A DNA stretch of 64,000 nucleotides from Parafrankia elaeagni (GTDB taxonomy: Bacteria; Actinomycetota; Actinomycetes; Frankiales; Frankiaceae): positions 36,741 through 100,740 of the forward strand of contig NZ_KB893761.1 of assembly GCF_000374165.1 (NCBI RefSeq), written 5' to 3'. Position 1 is the stretch's first letter. Each line of letters begins with the position of its first letter. Below, one piece after another: positions 57,666 through 64,000 of the stretch. Both the position numbers and the translations under genes were made by a program. The notes below the pieces were generated by a model. The model did not search any database, had not been told where the DNA came from, and was given only the letters and a program-made list of their open reading frames with translations.

Positions 57666-58502
57666 TCAGGCTGGTGTGCCGGAGGTTCGCTTGATGAAGG
57701 CGTCGAAGATCCGGTCCGGCAGAACCCGGCTGAGCAGGATGAGCGGGCGGGCGCCGTAGCCGGCGGTGTATCGGGTGCGGGGGCGACGGGCGGTCGCGGC
57801 CTTCGCCACGGCGTCGGCGATGACGGTGGGCGGCGAGGTCCGCCGCGCGTCGGGTCGTGAGCCGCCCTCCAACGATGCGGCCATGGCGCCGGCCTGTTCT
57901 GCGTAGGGGCCGTGTCCCGAGGTGGCACGAAGCTTGTCGGCGGCGATGGCGCCCCATTCCGTTCGGATCAGGCCGGGCTCGACGAGGACGACGTCGAGGC
58001 CGAAGCGCTTCAGTTCCAGGCGCATCGCGTCGCTGAGACCTTCGACGGCGAACTTGCTGGCGTGGTACCAGGCGCCCAGGGGAGTGGCGAACCGACCGCC
58101 CATCGAGCTGATGTTGATGATGGTGCCGCTGCCCTGGGCGCGCATGATCGGCAGCACCGTCCGCGTGAGTTGCGCGAGCCCGAAGAGGTTGACGTCGAAC
58201 TGGGCGCGGGCCTCGGACATCGGGACGTCCTCCACCGCGCCGTACGAGCCGTAGCCGGCATTGTTGACGAGCACGTCGACGCGGCCCTCGGCCGCGAGGA
58301 TCTCGGTGACAGCCTGCTGGGTGGAGGCTTCGTCGGTGACGTCGAGGGCGATGGTGCGCACGCCCGCGGCGGCGAGCTCCGCCATCCGCTCGACGCGTCG
58401 AGCGGCGCCGTACACGACGAAGCCGGCCCCGTGCAGGCGACGGGCGGTGGCATCACCGATGCCTGAGGAGGCGCCGGTGACCAGGGCGACCTTGTGAGCC
58501 AT
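57666..58502 (-). CDS. Short-chain dehydrogenase/reductase
   Basis: 278 residues from ATG 58502; the longer open frame upstream belongs to the opposing TetR gene region. TGASSGIGDATA is the NAD(P) loop, NNAGYGSYG the structural motif, INISSMGG supplies serine and WYHASKFAVEG the YxxxK pair. It is a classical SDR. A C-terminal segment (TSPPTVIADAVAKAATARRP) resembles those of the oxidoreductases often paired with TetR genes. It is divergent from the TetR gene at 58578. Confidence 0.93.
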   Translation of the reverse strand: MAHKVALVTGASSGIGDATARRLHGAGFVVYGAARRVERMAELAAAGVRTIALDVTDEASTQQAVTEILAAEGRVDVLVNNAGYGSYGAVEDVPMSEARAQFDVNLFGLAQLTRTVLPIMRAQGSGTIINISSMGGRFATPLGAWYHASKFAVEGLSDAMRLELKRFGLDVVLVEPGLIRTEWGAIAADKLRATSGHGPYAEQAGAMAASLEGGSRPDARRTSPPTVIADAVAKAATARRPRTRYTAGYGARPLILLSRVLPDRIFDAFIKRTSGTPA

Positions 58503-58577
58503 GACAGTTCCTTCCAACAGCGGACGGAGGGTGGCCGGTCGCCGAGGGCGGCAGCCTTCCAGCGCGCGAGGAGCGAG

Positions 58578-59231
58578 GTGCAGCGCACGGAACGCCGTGA
58601 GGGCATCCTCAGGACGGCGGCCGCGATGCTCGACGAGATGCCGGTGTCGGCAATGAGCCTCAACGAGCTCAGCCGCCGGGTGGGCCTGGCGAAGTCCAAC
58701 GTCCTGCGCTACTTCGAGTCGCGCGAGGCGGTCCTGCTCGACCTGCTGGCCGCCGCCGCCGCCGGGTTCCTGGTCGAGATCGCTGAGAAGCTCCCGCCGA
58801 CGGTCGACCCGTCGGCTCCGGTGTCCGTTCGGGCCGGCGACCTGGCGGCCGGGCTCGCCGCGTCGTTCGACGCCCATCCGATGCTGTGTGAACTCCTCAG
58901 CGCCCAGGCTGCCGTCCTGGAACGGAACGTCTCCACGGACGTGGCGCTTCGGTACAAGCGGGGGGCACGGGACAGCATGGTCGGGCTCGCCGCCCTGTTC
59001 CGCCGTCTCGTTCCCGAGCTCGACGAGCCGCGATCGGCGCAGGCGGCCGGTCTGCTCATCGCACTCGTCGGCGCGCTGTGGACCCGCGGCCATCCCGCGC
59101 CCGCCCTGGTCGCCGCCTACCAGGTCGAGCCGACTCTGGCCTTCATGAATCCGCCGTTCCGCGAGTCCCTCGACGCCGCCATCAGGACAGTCCTCCTCGG
59201 TTTGGCCGCGCAGAGCGACATCGCAGGGTAG
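58578..59231 (+). CDS. TetR-family transcriptional regulator, probable repressor of the SDR gene
   Basis: 218 residues from GTG 58578, which has AGGAG four bases upstream. GTG 58494 is also in frame but would overlap the SDR start. The helix-turn-helix is MSLNELSRRVGLAKSNVLRY followed by FESREAVLLDLL. The C-terminal part matches TetR regulators with DAHPMLCELLSAQAAVLERN. It is divergent from the SDR with about 75 bp between, the normal layout for repressor and target. Confidence 0.9.
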   Translation: MQRTERREGILRTAAAMLDEMPVSAMSLNELSRRVGLAKSNVLRYFESREAVLLDLLAAAAAGFLVEIAEKLPPTVDPSAPVSVRAGDLAAGLAASFDAHPMLCELLSAQAAVLERNVSTDVALRYKRGARDSMVGLAALFRRLVPELDEPRSAQAAGLLIALVGALWTRGHPAPALVAAYQVEPTLAFMNPPFRESLDAAIRTVLLGLAAQSDIAG

Positions 59232-59364
59232 CCACATACCACACGGCGGCTGTCCCCGACATGGCAGCGGTGTTCGACTGCGCGGCCGGCCTCGAAGGGC
59301 TGGGCCACCCGGCGGATCCAGCTCACGGACCTGTCCAGGTCAGGACCCTCGGTTTGGTCGTTGC

Positions 59365-60309
59365 TCAGTCGCCGGCTTCGAGCATCTCGTAGAGAACGGT
59401 CCAGTTCTCGGTGCCGCGGCCGGCGGCGATGGCTTTGTCGTAGTGCGCCCTGACGGCTTTCGGCAGCCGGGTGTCGATGCCCGCCTTCTCGCTCGTCCAC
59501 ACGATGTGGTCTGCTGTCGTGCCCATCATCCGCGCCGTGCTGAGGTCTCCGGGGTGTTCGCCGGCCTCCAGCCGTCGGGCGAGGTCCGCTCCGTCTCCGA
59601 TCATCGCCGGGATGGCGGTGAGGGTGTCCAGCGCACCGGGCAGGAAGTCGGCGGCCGGGACCCCGGCGGCGGTGACGAGCGCGGTCGCGTGGAGCAGGCT
59701 CGACAGGGCGGTGAGGAAGACGTCGAGATGCGCCTGGTAGAAGAGCTGGGCCAGCCCCGGGTCCTCCCCGAGGTACCTGGGCTCGCCGATCAGCCTGAGC
59801 ATCGGTTCGTGGGCGTCGAACACCGCGCGCGGCCCGCTGTAGAACACATATGCCCCGGGGCCGCCCACGGCGGGCGCGGGCACCATCACGCCTCCGGTCA
59901 CGAAGGTCGCGCCGTGTCCGGCTGCCCAGGCCGCCGCGTGCCGGGAGGCGTCGGGCGTGTCCGAGCTGAGATTGACCAGGACCCTGCCGTCAAGAACGCC
60001 GGAGCCGTCAGGAACGCCAGCGCGGTCAGGAACAGCGGAGGTCCCCGAACTCCCGGCGACCGGGCCGAGAACGTCGTACATCGACTGGTAGTCGGTGAGA
60101 CTGAGGATGGTCAGCTCACTGGCGGCGACCGCGGCCGCCGGGGTGGGTGCGAGCGTGGCGCCGCCGGCGACGAGGTCGTCGGCCCGCCGCGCGGTACGGT
60201 TCCACACCGTCACCGGATGGCCGGACCGCAGCAGGGACGCGGCCATCGCCCGGCCCATCGGGCCAAGGCCGATGACCGTCACAGGAGACAGGTCGCCCTC
60301 GCCGCTCAT
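59365..60309 (-). CDS. NAD(P)-dependent imine reductase/beta-hydroxyacid dehydrogenase-like enzyme
   Basis: 314 residues. VTVIGLGPMGRAMAASLL binds NADPH, VTVWNRTARRADDL gives phosphate specificity, and VLVNLSSDTPDASRHAAAWA with GAYVFYSGP is typical of the imine-reductase branch. A Gly/Ser/Asp-rich insertion (about residues 85-107) interrupts the Rossmann domain. Its ATG overlaps the stop of a shortened paralogue (ATGA). Regulation is probably by the divergent HxlR protein. Confidence 0.88.
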   Translation of the reverse strand: MSGEGDLSPVTVIGLGPMGRAMAASLLRSGHPVTVWNRTARRADDLVAGGATLAPTPAAAVAASELTILSLTDYQSMYDVLGPVAGSSGTSAVPDRAGVPDGSGVLDGRVLVNLSSDTPDASRHAAAWAAGHGATFVTGGVMVPAPAVGGPGAYVFYSGPRAVFDAHEPMLRLIGEPRYLGEDPGLAQLFYQAHLDVFLTALSSLLHATALVTAAGVPAADFLPGALDTLTAIPAMIGDGADLARRLEAGEHPGDLSTARMMGTTADHIVWTSEKAGIDTRLPKAVRAHYDKAIAAGRGTENWTVLYEMLEAGD

Positions 60310-60644
60310 CGGGTGCTCCTGAGTTCTTCGAAGATGCGGGCGGTGCCCTGCCGGCCGTGTCCGGCAGCGATCTGCCGGCGAACGATGTCGTGGACGGGCC
60401 GCAGCACGTCGACCTGGACGCCCGCTTCGAGGCTGGCCGTCACCAACGAGGCCAGCGCGGCTTCGGTGAACTCGAGGCTCTGCTGGCCGGCCCCGGCGTA
60501 GTCCTCGGCGTCCACCGTGGCGGCGAGCTCGCGGGCCTGGCCCGGTGTCGTCGTCGTCAGATTGATCATGGTGCGTCCGGCCGGGCCGGCGGCGAGCGCG
60601 CTGCCCATCGCGCCCAGGCCCAGGAAGGTCGTACGGGTAGTCAT
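60306..60644 (-). pseudogene. Internally deleted imine-reductase-like paralogue
   Basis: 112 residues against about 300 for the family. After MTTRTTFLGLGAMGSALAAG it jumps to RTMINLTTTTPGQARELAAT, then, after another gap, to LEFTEAALASLVTASLEAGV, DVLRPVHDIVRRQIAAGHGR and IFEELR. The frame is kept across both deletions, the ATG (60644) and stop are intact, and the stop overlaps the downstream gene. It may still be expressed as a small protein, but it lacks most of the cofactor and substrate domains. Confidence 0.75.
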
Positions 60645-60720
60645 GGAGTGTTCCTCGCTCTTGTTCGGTGGTCTGACTGGCGCGCCGTATCGACCCTCCC
60701 TGTGAACCCTTCCCGCCGGC

Positions 60721-60747
60721 AAGTACCTACTATTTTGTTCAGTACTT
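60721..60747. promoter_or_regulatory. Inverted repeat, probable HxlR operator
   Basis: AAGTAC (60721-60726) and GTACTT (60742-60747) form an inverted repeat with a 15-bp A/T-rich spacer, between the divergent reductase and HxlR genes. HxlR proteins commonly bind GTAC-type half-sites. Confidence 0.68.
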
Positions 60748-60788
60748 ACCTGGAAGTCAGTGTCCAGCTGGGCGGAGTGGAGGGTCTG

Positions 60789-61178
60789 ATGGTGACGAGT
60801 GCACGGCGCGGTCCCTACGTCTGTGGCATCGATGCCGGTATGGACGTGGTTTCCGGGAAATGGAAGTCACTGATCCTCTGGGAGCTGAACAGCCACGGAA
60901 CCCGGCGGTTCGGTGAACTGCGGCGCGGCCTTCCTGGCGTCAGCGAGAAAATGCTGGTCCAGCACCTGCGCGAGATGGAGGAGGACGGCCTGGTCCATCG
61001 CGAGGTGTATCGCGAGGTCCCGCCTCGGGTCGAGTACTCCCTCACCGAGCACGGCACGTCACTCAACGAGGCCCTCCGCCCACTGGGGGAGTGGGGAGGG
61101 CGACGCCGCGAACGTATTGCCGCCGAGGGTGCACCCGGCTCCGCCGCGGGCCCGCTGCTCAGGCCATCTCAGGCGTGA
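60789..61178 (+). CDS. HxlR-family winged-helix regulator
   Basis: 129 residues from ATG 60789. GKWKSLILWELNSHGTRRFG, GELRRGLPGVSEKMLVQHLR and YSLTEHGTSLNEALRPLGEW are the family landmarks, with the cysteine (YVCGID) near the N-terminus that often senses electrophiles or redox state. It is divergent from the imine-reductase pair across the inverted repeat and likely controls them. Confidence 0.9.
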   Translation: MVTSARRGPYVCGIDAGMDVVSGKWKSLILWELNSHGTRRFGELRRGLPGVSEKMLVQHLREMEEDGLVHREVYREVPPRVEYSLTEHGTSLNEALRPLGEWGGRRRERIAAEGAPGSAAGPLLRPSQA

Positions 61179-61290
61179 GCGTGCCGCTGCTTCCATCGGC
61201 ACGCCGGGACCAGCGGCACGCTCGCGTTACGCTGGCCGGTAGGAACTGAGCCGGTCGTGTCGGCTGAGGAGGTTCGTCATCGCCGGGGAG

Positions 61291-61845
61291 ATGATCGCTC
61301 CCGCCTGGATGCATGAGCAGATCACGGCCGAGCAGTACGACTCGTGGTCCGAGGAGCAGTGCGCGGGCATCGAGATCGTGGACGGGATGGTCGTCGTGGT
61401 TCCCAGTGCTTCCAGACGACACAACCGGCTCGCCAGGATCGTCGCGAACGCGCTGGACTCGGCCGGCGGGCCGCGGTGGAACGCCGACACCGACTTCGAT
61501 CTCCGTCTCCAGGACGTACCGCTTTCCAACCGCCGGCCGGACGTGCTCGTCTACCGCGCCGACACGATCGACATCATGCCGGCCCGCCCGGATCACGTGT
61601 TGCTCGTGGCCGAAATCGTCTCGCCGGGCTCCGAGTCCACCGACCGGTTCGTGAAGGCCGGAGAGTACGCGAGGGCCGGCATCACGTACTACTGGCGGAT
61701 CGAGCAGCCCGCCGGCGGTGTCCCGCTCGTCTACACCTACGTCCTCGATCCGGCCACCAGGATCTACCGGGACGGCGACGTCCACGCTGGCGTGGTCACG
61801 GTGTCGGCCCCCTTTCCCGCGACGATCGACCTCTCCCAGCTGTAG
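61291..61845 (+). CDS. Uma2-family (DUF820) PD-(D/E)XK-fold protein
   Basis: 184 residues. The acidic ligands are in SNRRPDVLVYRAD and LLVAEIVSPGSESTDRFVKA, followed by AGITYYWRIE: the E...K pair and RPD match the restriction-endonuclease-like Uma2 family. These proteins are frequent in cyanobacteria and actinomycetes, often in many copies; their role is not settled. It is a single-gene unit. Confidence 0.88.
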   Translation: MIAPAWMHEQITAEQYDSWSEEQCAGIEIVDGMVVVVPSASRRHNRLARIVANALDSAGGPRWNADTDFDLRLQDVPLSNRRPDVLVYRADTIDIMPARPDHVLLVAEIVSPGSESTDRFVKAGEYARAGITYYWRIEQPAGGVPLVYTYVLDPATRIYRDGDVHAGVVTVSAPFPATIDLSQL

Positions 61846-62176
61846 ATCATCGCCGAGGGCTCCGGAACACCGTACCCGCCGGGGGACCGAGGCCTCGCGC
61901 CGTAGGGCTCACTGCTGAAGACGTGGCAGTTCCTTTGCCGACGCAGCCGCGCTGACGAGACGGAGTACGCGAGAAAGCAAGGCCGTCGAGTGCGTTCGAC
62001 GCGTTGGTTATGGCGCCCGCTGGAGGCACCATCGGGTGATTGTCCGGCCTGCTCGGCAGCCCTATGCTCTCGCCTGATCATGACAATTTGGCATGGGGTG
62101 TCAGATGAGGGAGCTGGATTGAGCTCAGTGCTGCTACCTGATCGGGTCGGGGCGGTTATGGCAGGAAAGGAAACGG
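61846..62176. other. Intergenic region without recognised features
   Basis: 331 bp between the Uma2 gene and the CocE-type gene. It includes short open frames that are not conserved and lack ribosome-binding sites. A promoter for the downstream gene is expected here, but I see no convincing element. Confidence 0.5.
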
Positions 62177-64000
62177 ATGCCTAGGCAACGTCGGCGAGGC
62201 GTACGTCGATCCCGGGCAGCTGGGCGCATCGGGGCCGCTCTGGCGGTCACAGCCGCCATGGTGATGGCGTTGGCGGGCTGCTTACCCTCGGGCGGCGGCG
62301 AGGGCCCGGGCGGAACGCCCGGGGTCACGTCCGCGCCCTTGTCGAGCGTCACCCGGGCCTGGTGGGGTTACACCCGGGAGGCGACCTTCGCGTCGACGCG
62401 CTCCACGGTGTCGGTGCCCGTCACGGACGGCACCGCGCTCGACTGCTCGCTGCTGAGGCCGGCGACGAACGGCGCGCCTGCCGAGGGGAGGTTCCCCGGT
62501 CTGGTGGTCGAGTTCACGCCCTACGCGGAGCTTCGAACCTCCTACGAGGGCGAGGCGGAGTACTTCGTGACCCGGGGTTACAACACCCTGATCTGCAACG
62601 TCCGCGGCACCGGCAGGTCCGGGGGCACCTGGCAGAACGCGGGATCGGCGCAGGACCGGAAGGACGCCCGCGACCTGGTCGAGTGGCTGGCGGCCCAGCC
62701 GTTCTCCGACGGGCGGATCGGCATGTTCGGGGAGAGCTACGGCGGACAGACAAGCTACGGAGCGGCCATCGAGCAGGCCCCGCACCTGGTGGCCGTCGCC
62801 CCGCTCCAGTCGCCGGCCAGCCTTTACGACGACGTTATCTACCCCGGCGGTATCAAGACCACCGAGAACGGCGCGATCGACAACTGGCCGCCCACCGCCC
62901 AGTTCCTGAGCCAGGGCCGCATCGACGCCGCCGCCGAGTACGCCACCAACCGCCAGCACCCGACCTTCGACGACTACTGGCAGAGCCGGTCCTTCGCCGG
63001 CAGGTACGACCGAATCAAGGTGCCCGTACTCGCCATGGGCGGCTGGATTGACGGCTATTTCCGTTCCGGCACTCTTGCCAACATCGAAGGCGCCCTCGAC
63101 CGCACCTGGGCTGTCTACGGCCCGTGGCCGCACCGCTCGCCGATCGCCTTCCCCGGTTGCACCGGGCTCTGCGACCCGGCGGGTCTCGCCCCCGGCCTGC
63201 TGCTCGCCTGGTTCGACCACTGGGTGAAGAAGCTGCCCGCCATCCCCATTCCGCCCAGGCCGACCTTTGTCAGCTACGAGCGGCCCGACGCAGGTGGCGC
63301 CGGCTGGCGCGAGATCGTGAACTACAGCCCTCGCAACACCGTGGGCACCCGGACCCTTTCGCTCACCGCCGAGGGCACCCTGTCGGAACAGGCCGCCGGC
63401 CAGGGCACGGGCACGGGCACGGGTTCAGGCGCGGGTGTGGGCGCGGGCAGTGCGTCATCCGTTCCGGCGGAATCCGCCGGGGCGCCGACCTTTCACCAGC
63501 CGGCCGACCCCACGGCTCCCGGGGGCTCGGTCACCTTCCGGACCGCGCCGCTGACCGAGCCGAGGGCCATCTTCGGTCATCCGACACTGCGCCTACGCGC
63601 CTCGCTGTCGGGTGGCGACGCGAATCTCTATGTCGAACTCCTCGACGTGGCCGCGGACGGGACGACCACGCTGGTGAATGACGGGTTCCTCCGAGCGAGC
63701 CACCGGGCGTCGCACACGTCGCCGACTCCGGTGGCGGTCGGCGCGGTCACGACGTTCGAGATCGGTATCCGTGCGAACCACTACCAGTTCGCCGCCGGCC
63801 ACCGCGTCGCCGTCCGGATCTCGGGGGGCGCGGCCAACGCGCTGACCCCGAACGCCACACCGGTCGACGTCACCGTCGTCACCGGCGCGGAAGGGTCCGT
63901 CCTGCGGCTGCCGACCATCCCTCCGGCCTCCCCGGCCTCCCCGGCCTCCCCGGCCTCCCCGGCCTCCCCGGCCTCCCCGGCCTCCCCGGCCTCCCCGGCC
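62177..64000 (+). CDS. CocE/NonD-family secreted serine hydrolase (lipoprotein), 3' end beyond the window
   Basis: 608 residues are visible, open at the right edge. From ATG 62177, behind GGAAAGGAAA, a twin-arginine-like, Arg-rich start leads to a signal ending MVMALAGC, a lipobox. The catalytic serine is in FGESYGGQTSYG, aspartate in MGGWIDGYF and histidine in GPWPHRS, as in X-Pro dipeptidyl-peptidase/cocaine-esterase-type hydrolases. The C-terminal jelly-roll domain covers the last 200 residues, interrupted by a Gly/Thr/Ala-rich insertion, and ends in PAS repeats. It is probably anchored outside the membrane and cleaves ester or peptide bonds of unknown substrates. Confidence 0.92.
   Translation, partial: MPRQRRRGVRRSRAAGRIGAALAVTAAMVMALAGCLPSGGGEGPGGTPGVTSAPLSSVTRAWWGYTREATFASTRSTVSVPVTDGTALDCSLLRPATNGAPAEGRFPGLVVEFTPYAELRTSYEGEAEYFVTRGYNTLICNVRGTGRSGGTWQNAGSAQDRKDARDLVEWLAAQPFSDGRIGMFGESYGGQTSYGAAIEQAPHLVAVAPLQSPASLYDDVIYPGGIKTTENGAIDNWPPTAQFLSQGRIDAAAEYATNRQHPTFDDYWQSRSFAGRYDRIKVPVLAMGGWIDGYFRSGTLANIEGALDRTWAVYGPWPHRSPIAFPGCTGLCDPAGLAPGLLLAWFDHWVKKLPAIPIPPRPTFVSYERPDAGGAGWREIVNYSPRNTVGTRTLSLTAEGTLSEQAAGQGTGTGTGSGAGVGAGSASSVPAESAGAPTFHQPADPTAPGGSVTFRTAPLTEPRAIFGHPTLRLRASLSGGDANLYVELLDVAADGTTTLVNDGFLRASHRASHTSPTPVAVGAVTTFEIGIRANHYQFAAGHRVAVRISGGAANALTPNATPVDVTVVTGAEGSVLRLPTIPPASPASPASPASPASPASPASPASPA
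63920..64000 (+). repeat. Nine-base coding repeat (Pro-Ala-Ser)n
   Basis: CCCGGCCTC-type nine-base units follow one another with no visible variation up to the window end and encode a Pro-Ala-Ser tail of the lipoprotein hydrolase. Copy number is open at the edge and is likely variable by slippage. Confidence 0.9.

Noticed and set aside
1-64000. tRNA, rRNA or integrase genes that would mark an integrative element
   Set aside because: I found no cloverleaf-like sequence, rRNA segment or site-specific recombinase on reading the window; a dedicated tRNA scan was not possible.

Overview
The window is GC-rich actinobacterial DNA. Codon third positions are mostly G or C, GTG and TTG starts are common, several neighbouring genes overlap as ATGA or GTGA, iron boxes are of the IdeR/DmdR type, and a mycothiol-dependent isomerase-family gene is present. 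The mix of decayed insertion sequences, TPR-CHAT proteins and a CATRA-type conflict locus fits a Frankia-like actinomycete. The genus is an inference, not something read from a marker gene.

From 1 to about 40.2 kb lies an iron-regulated siderophore island. It holds two large non-ribosomal peptide synthetases on the minus strand (<1-7683, running off the left edge, and 14912-22492). Both open with nearly the same 3.3 kb module, a His-less condensation-like domain followed by an adenylation domain with a beta-alanine-type code. The second synthetase continues with a serine-type module and a degenerate epimerase-like terminus. Around them sit a heterodimeric ABC exporter, a class I methyltransferase and a stand-alone aryl-carrier-type protein (7969-12642), and two siderophore-reductase/methyltransferase fusions (12719-14569, 36632-38497). 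Further along are an ornithine/lysine N-hydroxylase, an MbtH protein and a panD aspartate decarboxylase (27314-29475), a leaderless dapB (30913-31659), a complete ferric-siderophore uptake set (32574-36593) and a tandem-fused AraC regulator (38632-40212). Six IdeR/DmdR-like boxes precede these units. panD would make the beta-alanine that the two A domains appear to load, so precursor supply, assembly, export, uptake and iron release are all encoded here.

The island is broken up by genetic debris. There are remnants of IS66, IS21, IS701, IS630 and one further transposase type, an internally deleted ferric-siderophore ATPase, scrambled pieces of a second exporter pair, and an alpha/beta hydrolase fragment. 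One intact FAD dehydrogenase (23359-24807) is enclosed by inverted IS66-derived ends.

From 40.5 to 55 kb lies an immunity-like region with two CHAT (caspase-like) loci. The first, on the minus strand, encodes a large lipoprotein of unknown function, a TPR-CHAT protein and a TIR protein with a ubiquitin-like tail. The second resembles a CATRA system: a protein ending in an EAD1-like domain, a divergent small CATRA-associated protein, and a large TPR-CHAT protease. A DUF4037-like pseudogene and a small TTG-start gene lie between them.

From 55 to 64 kb are small regulator-enzyme units: TetR with a metallo-beta-lactamase/ODP hydrolase, a mycothiol-type isomerase, TetR opposite an SDR, and HxlR opposite an imine-reductase-like enzyme with its internally deleted twin. 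A Uma2-family protein and a CocE-type lipoprotein hydrolase, truncated by the right edge in a Pro-Ala-Ser repeat tail, complete the window.
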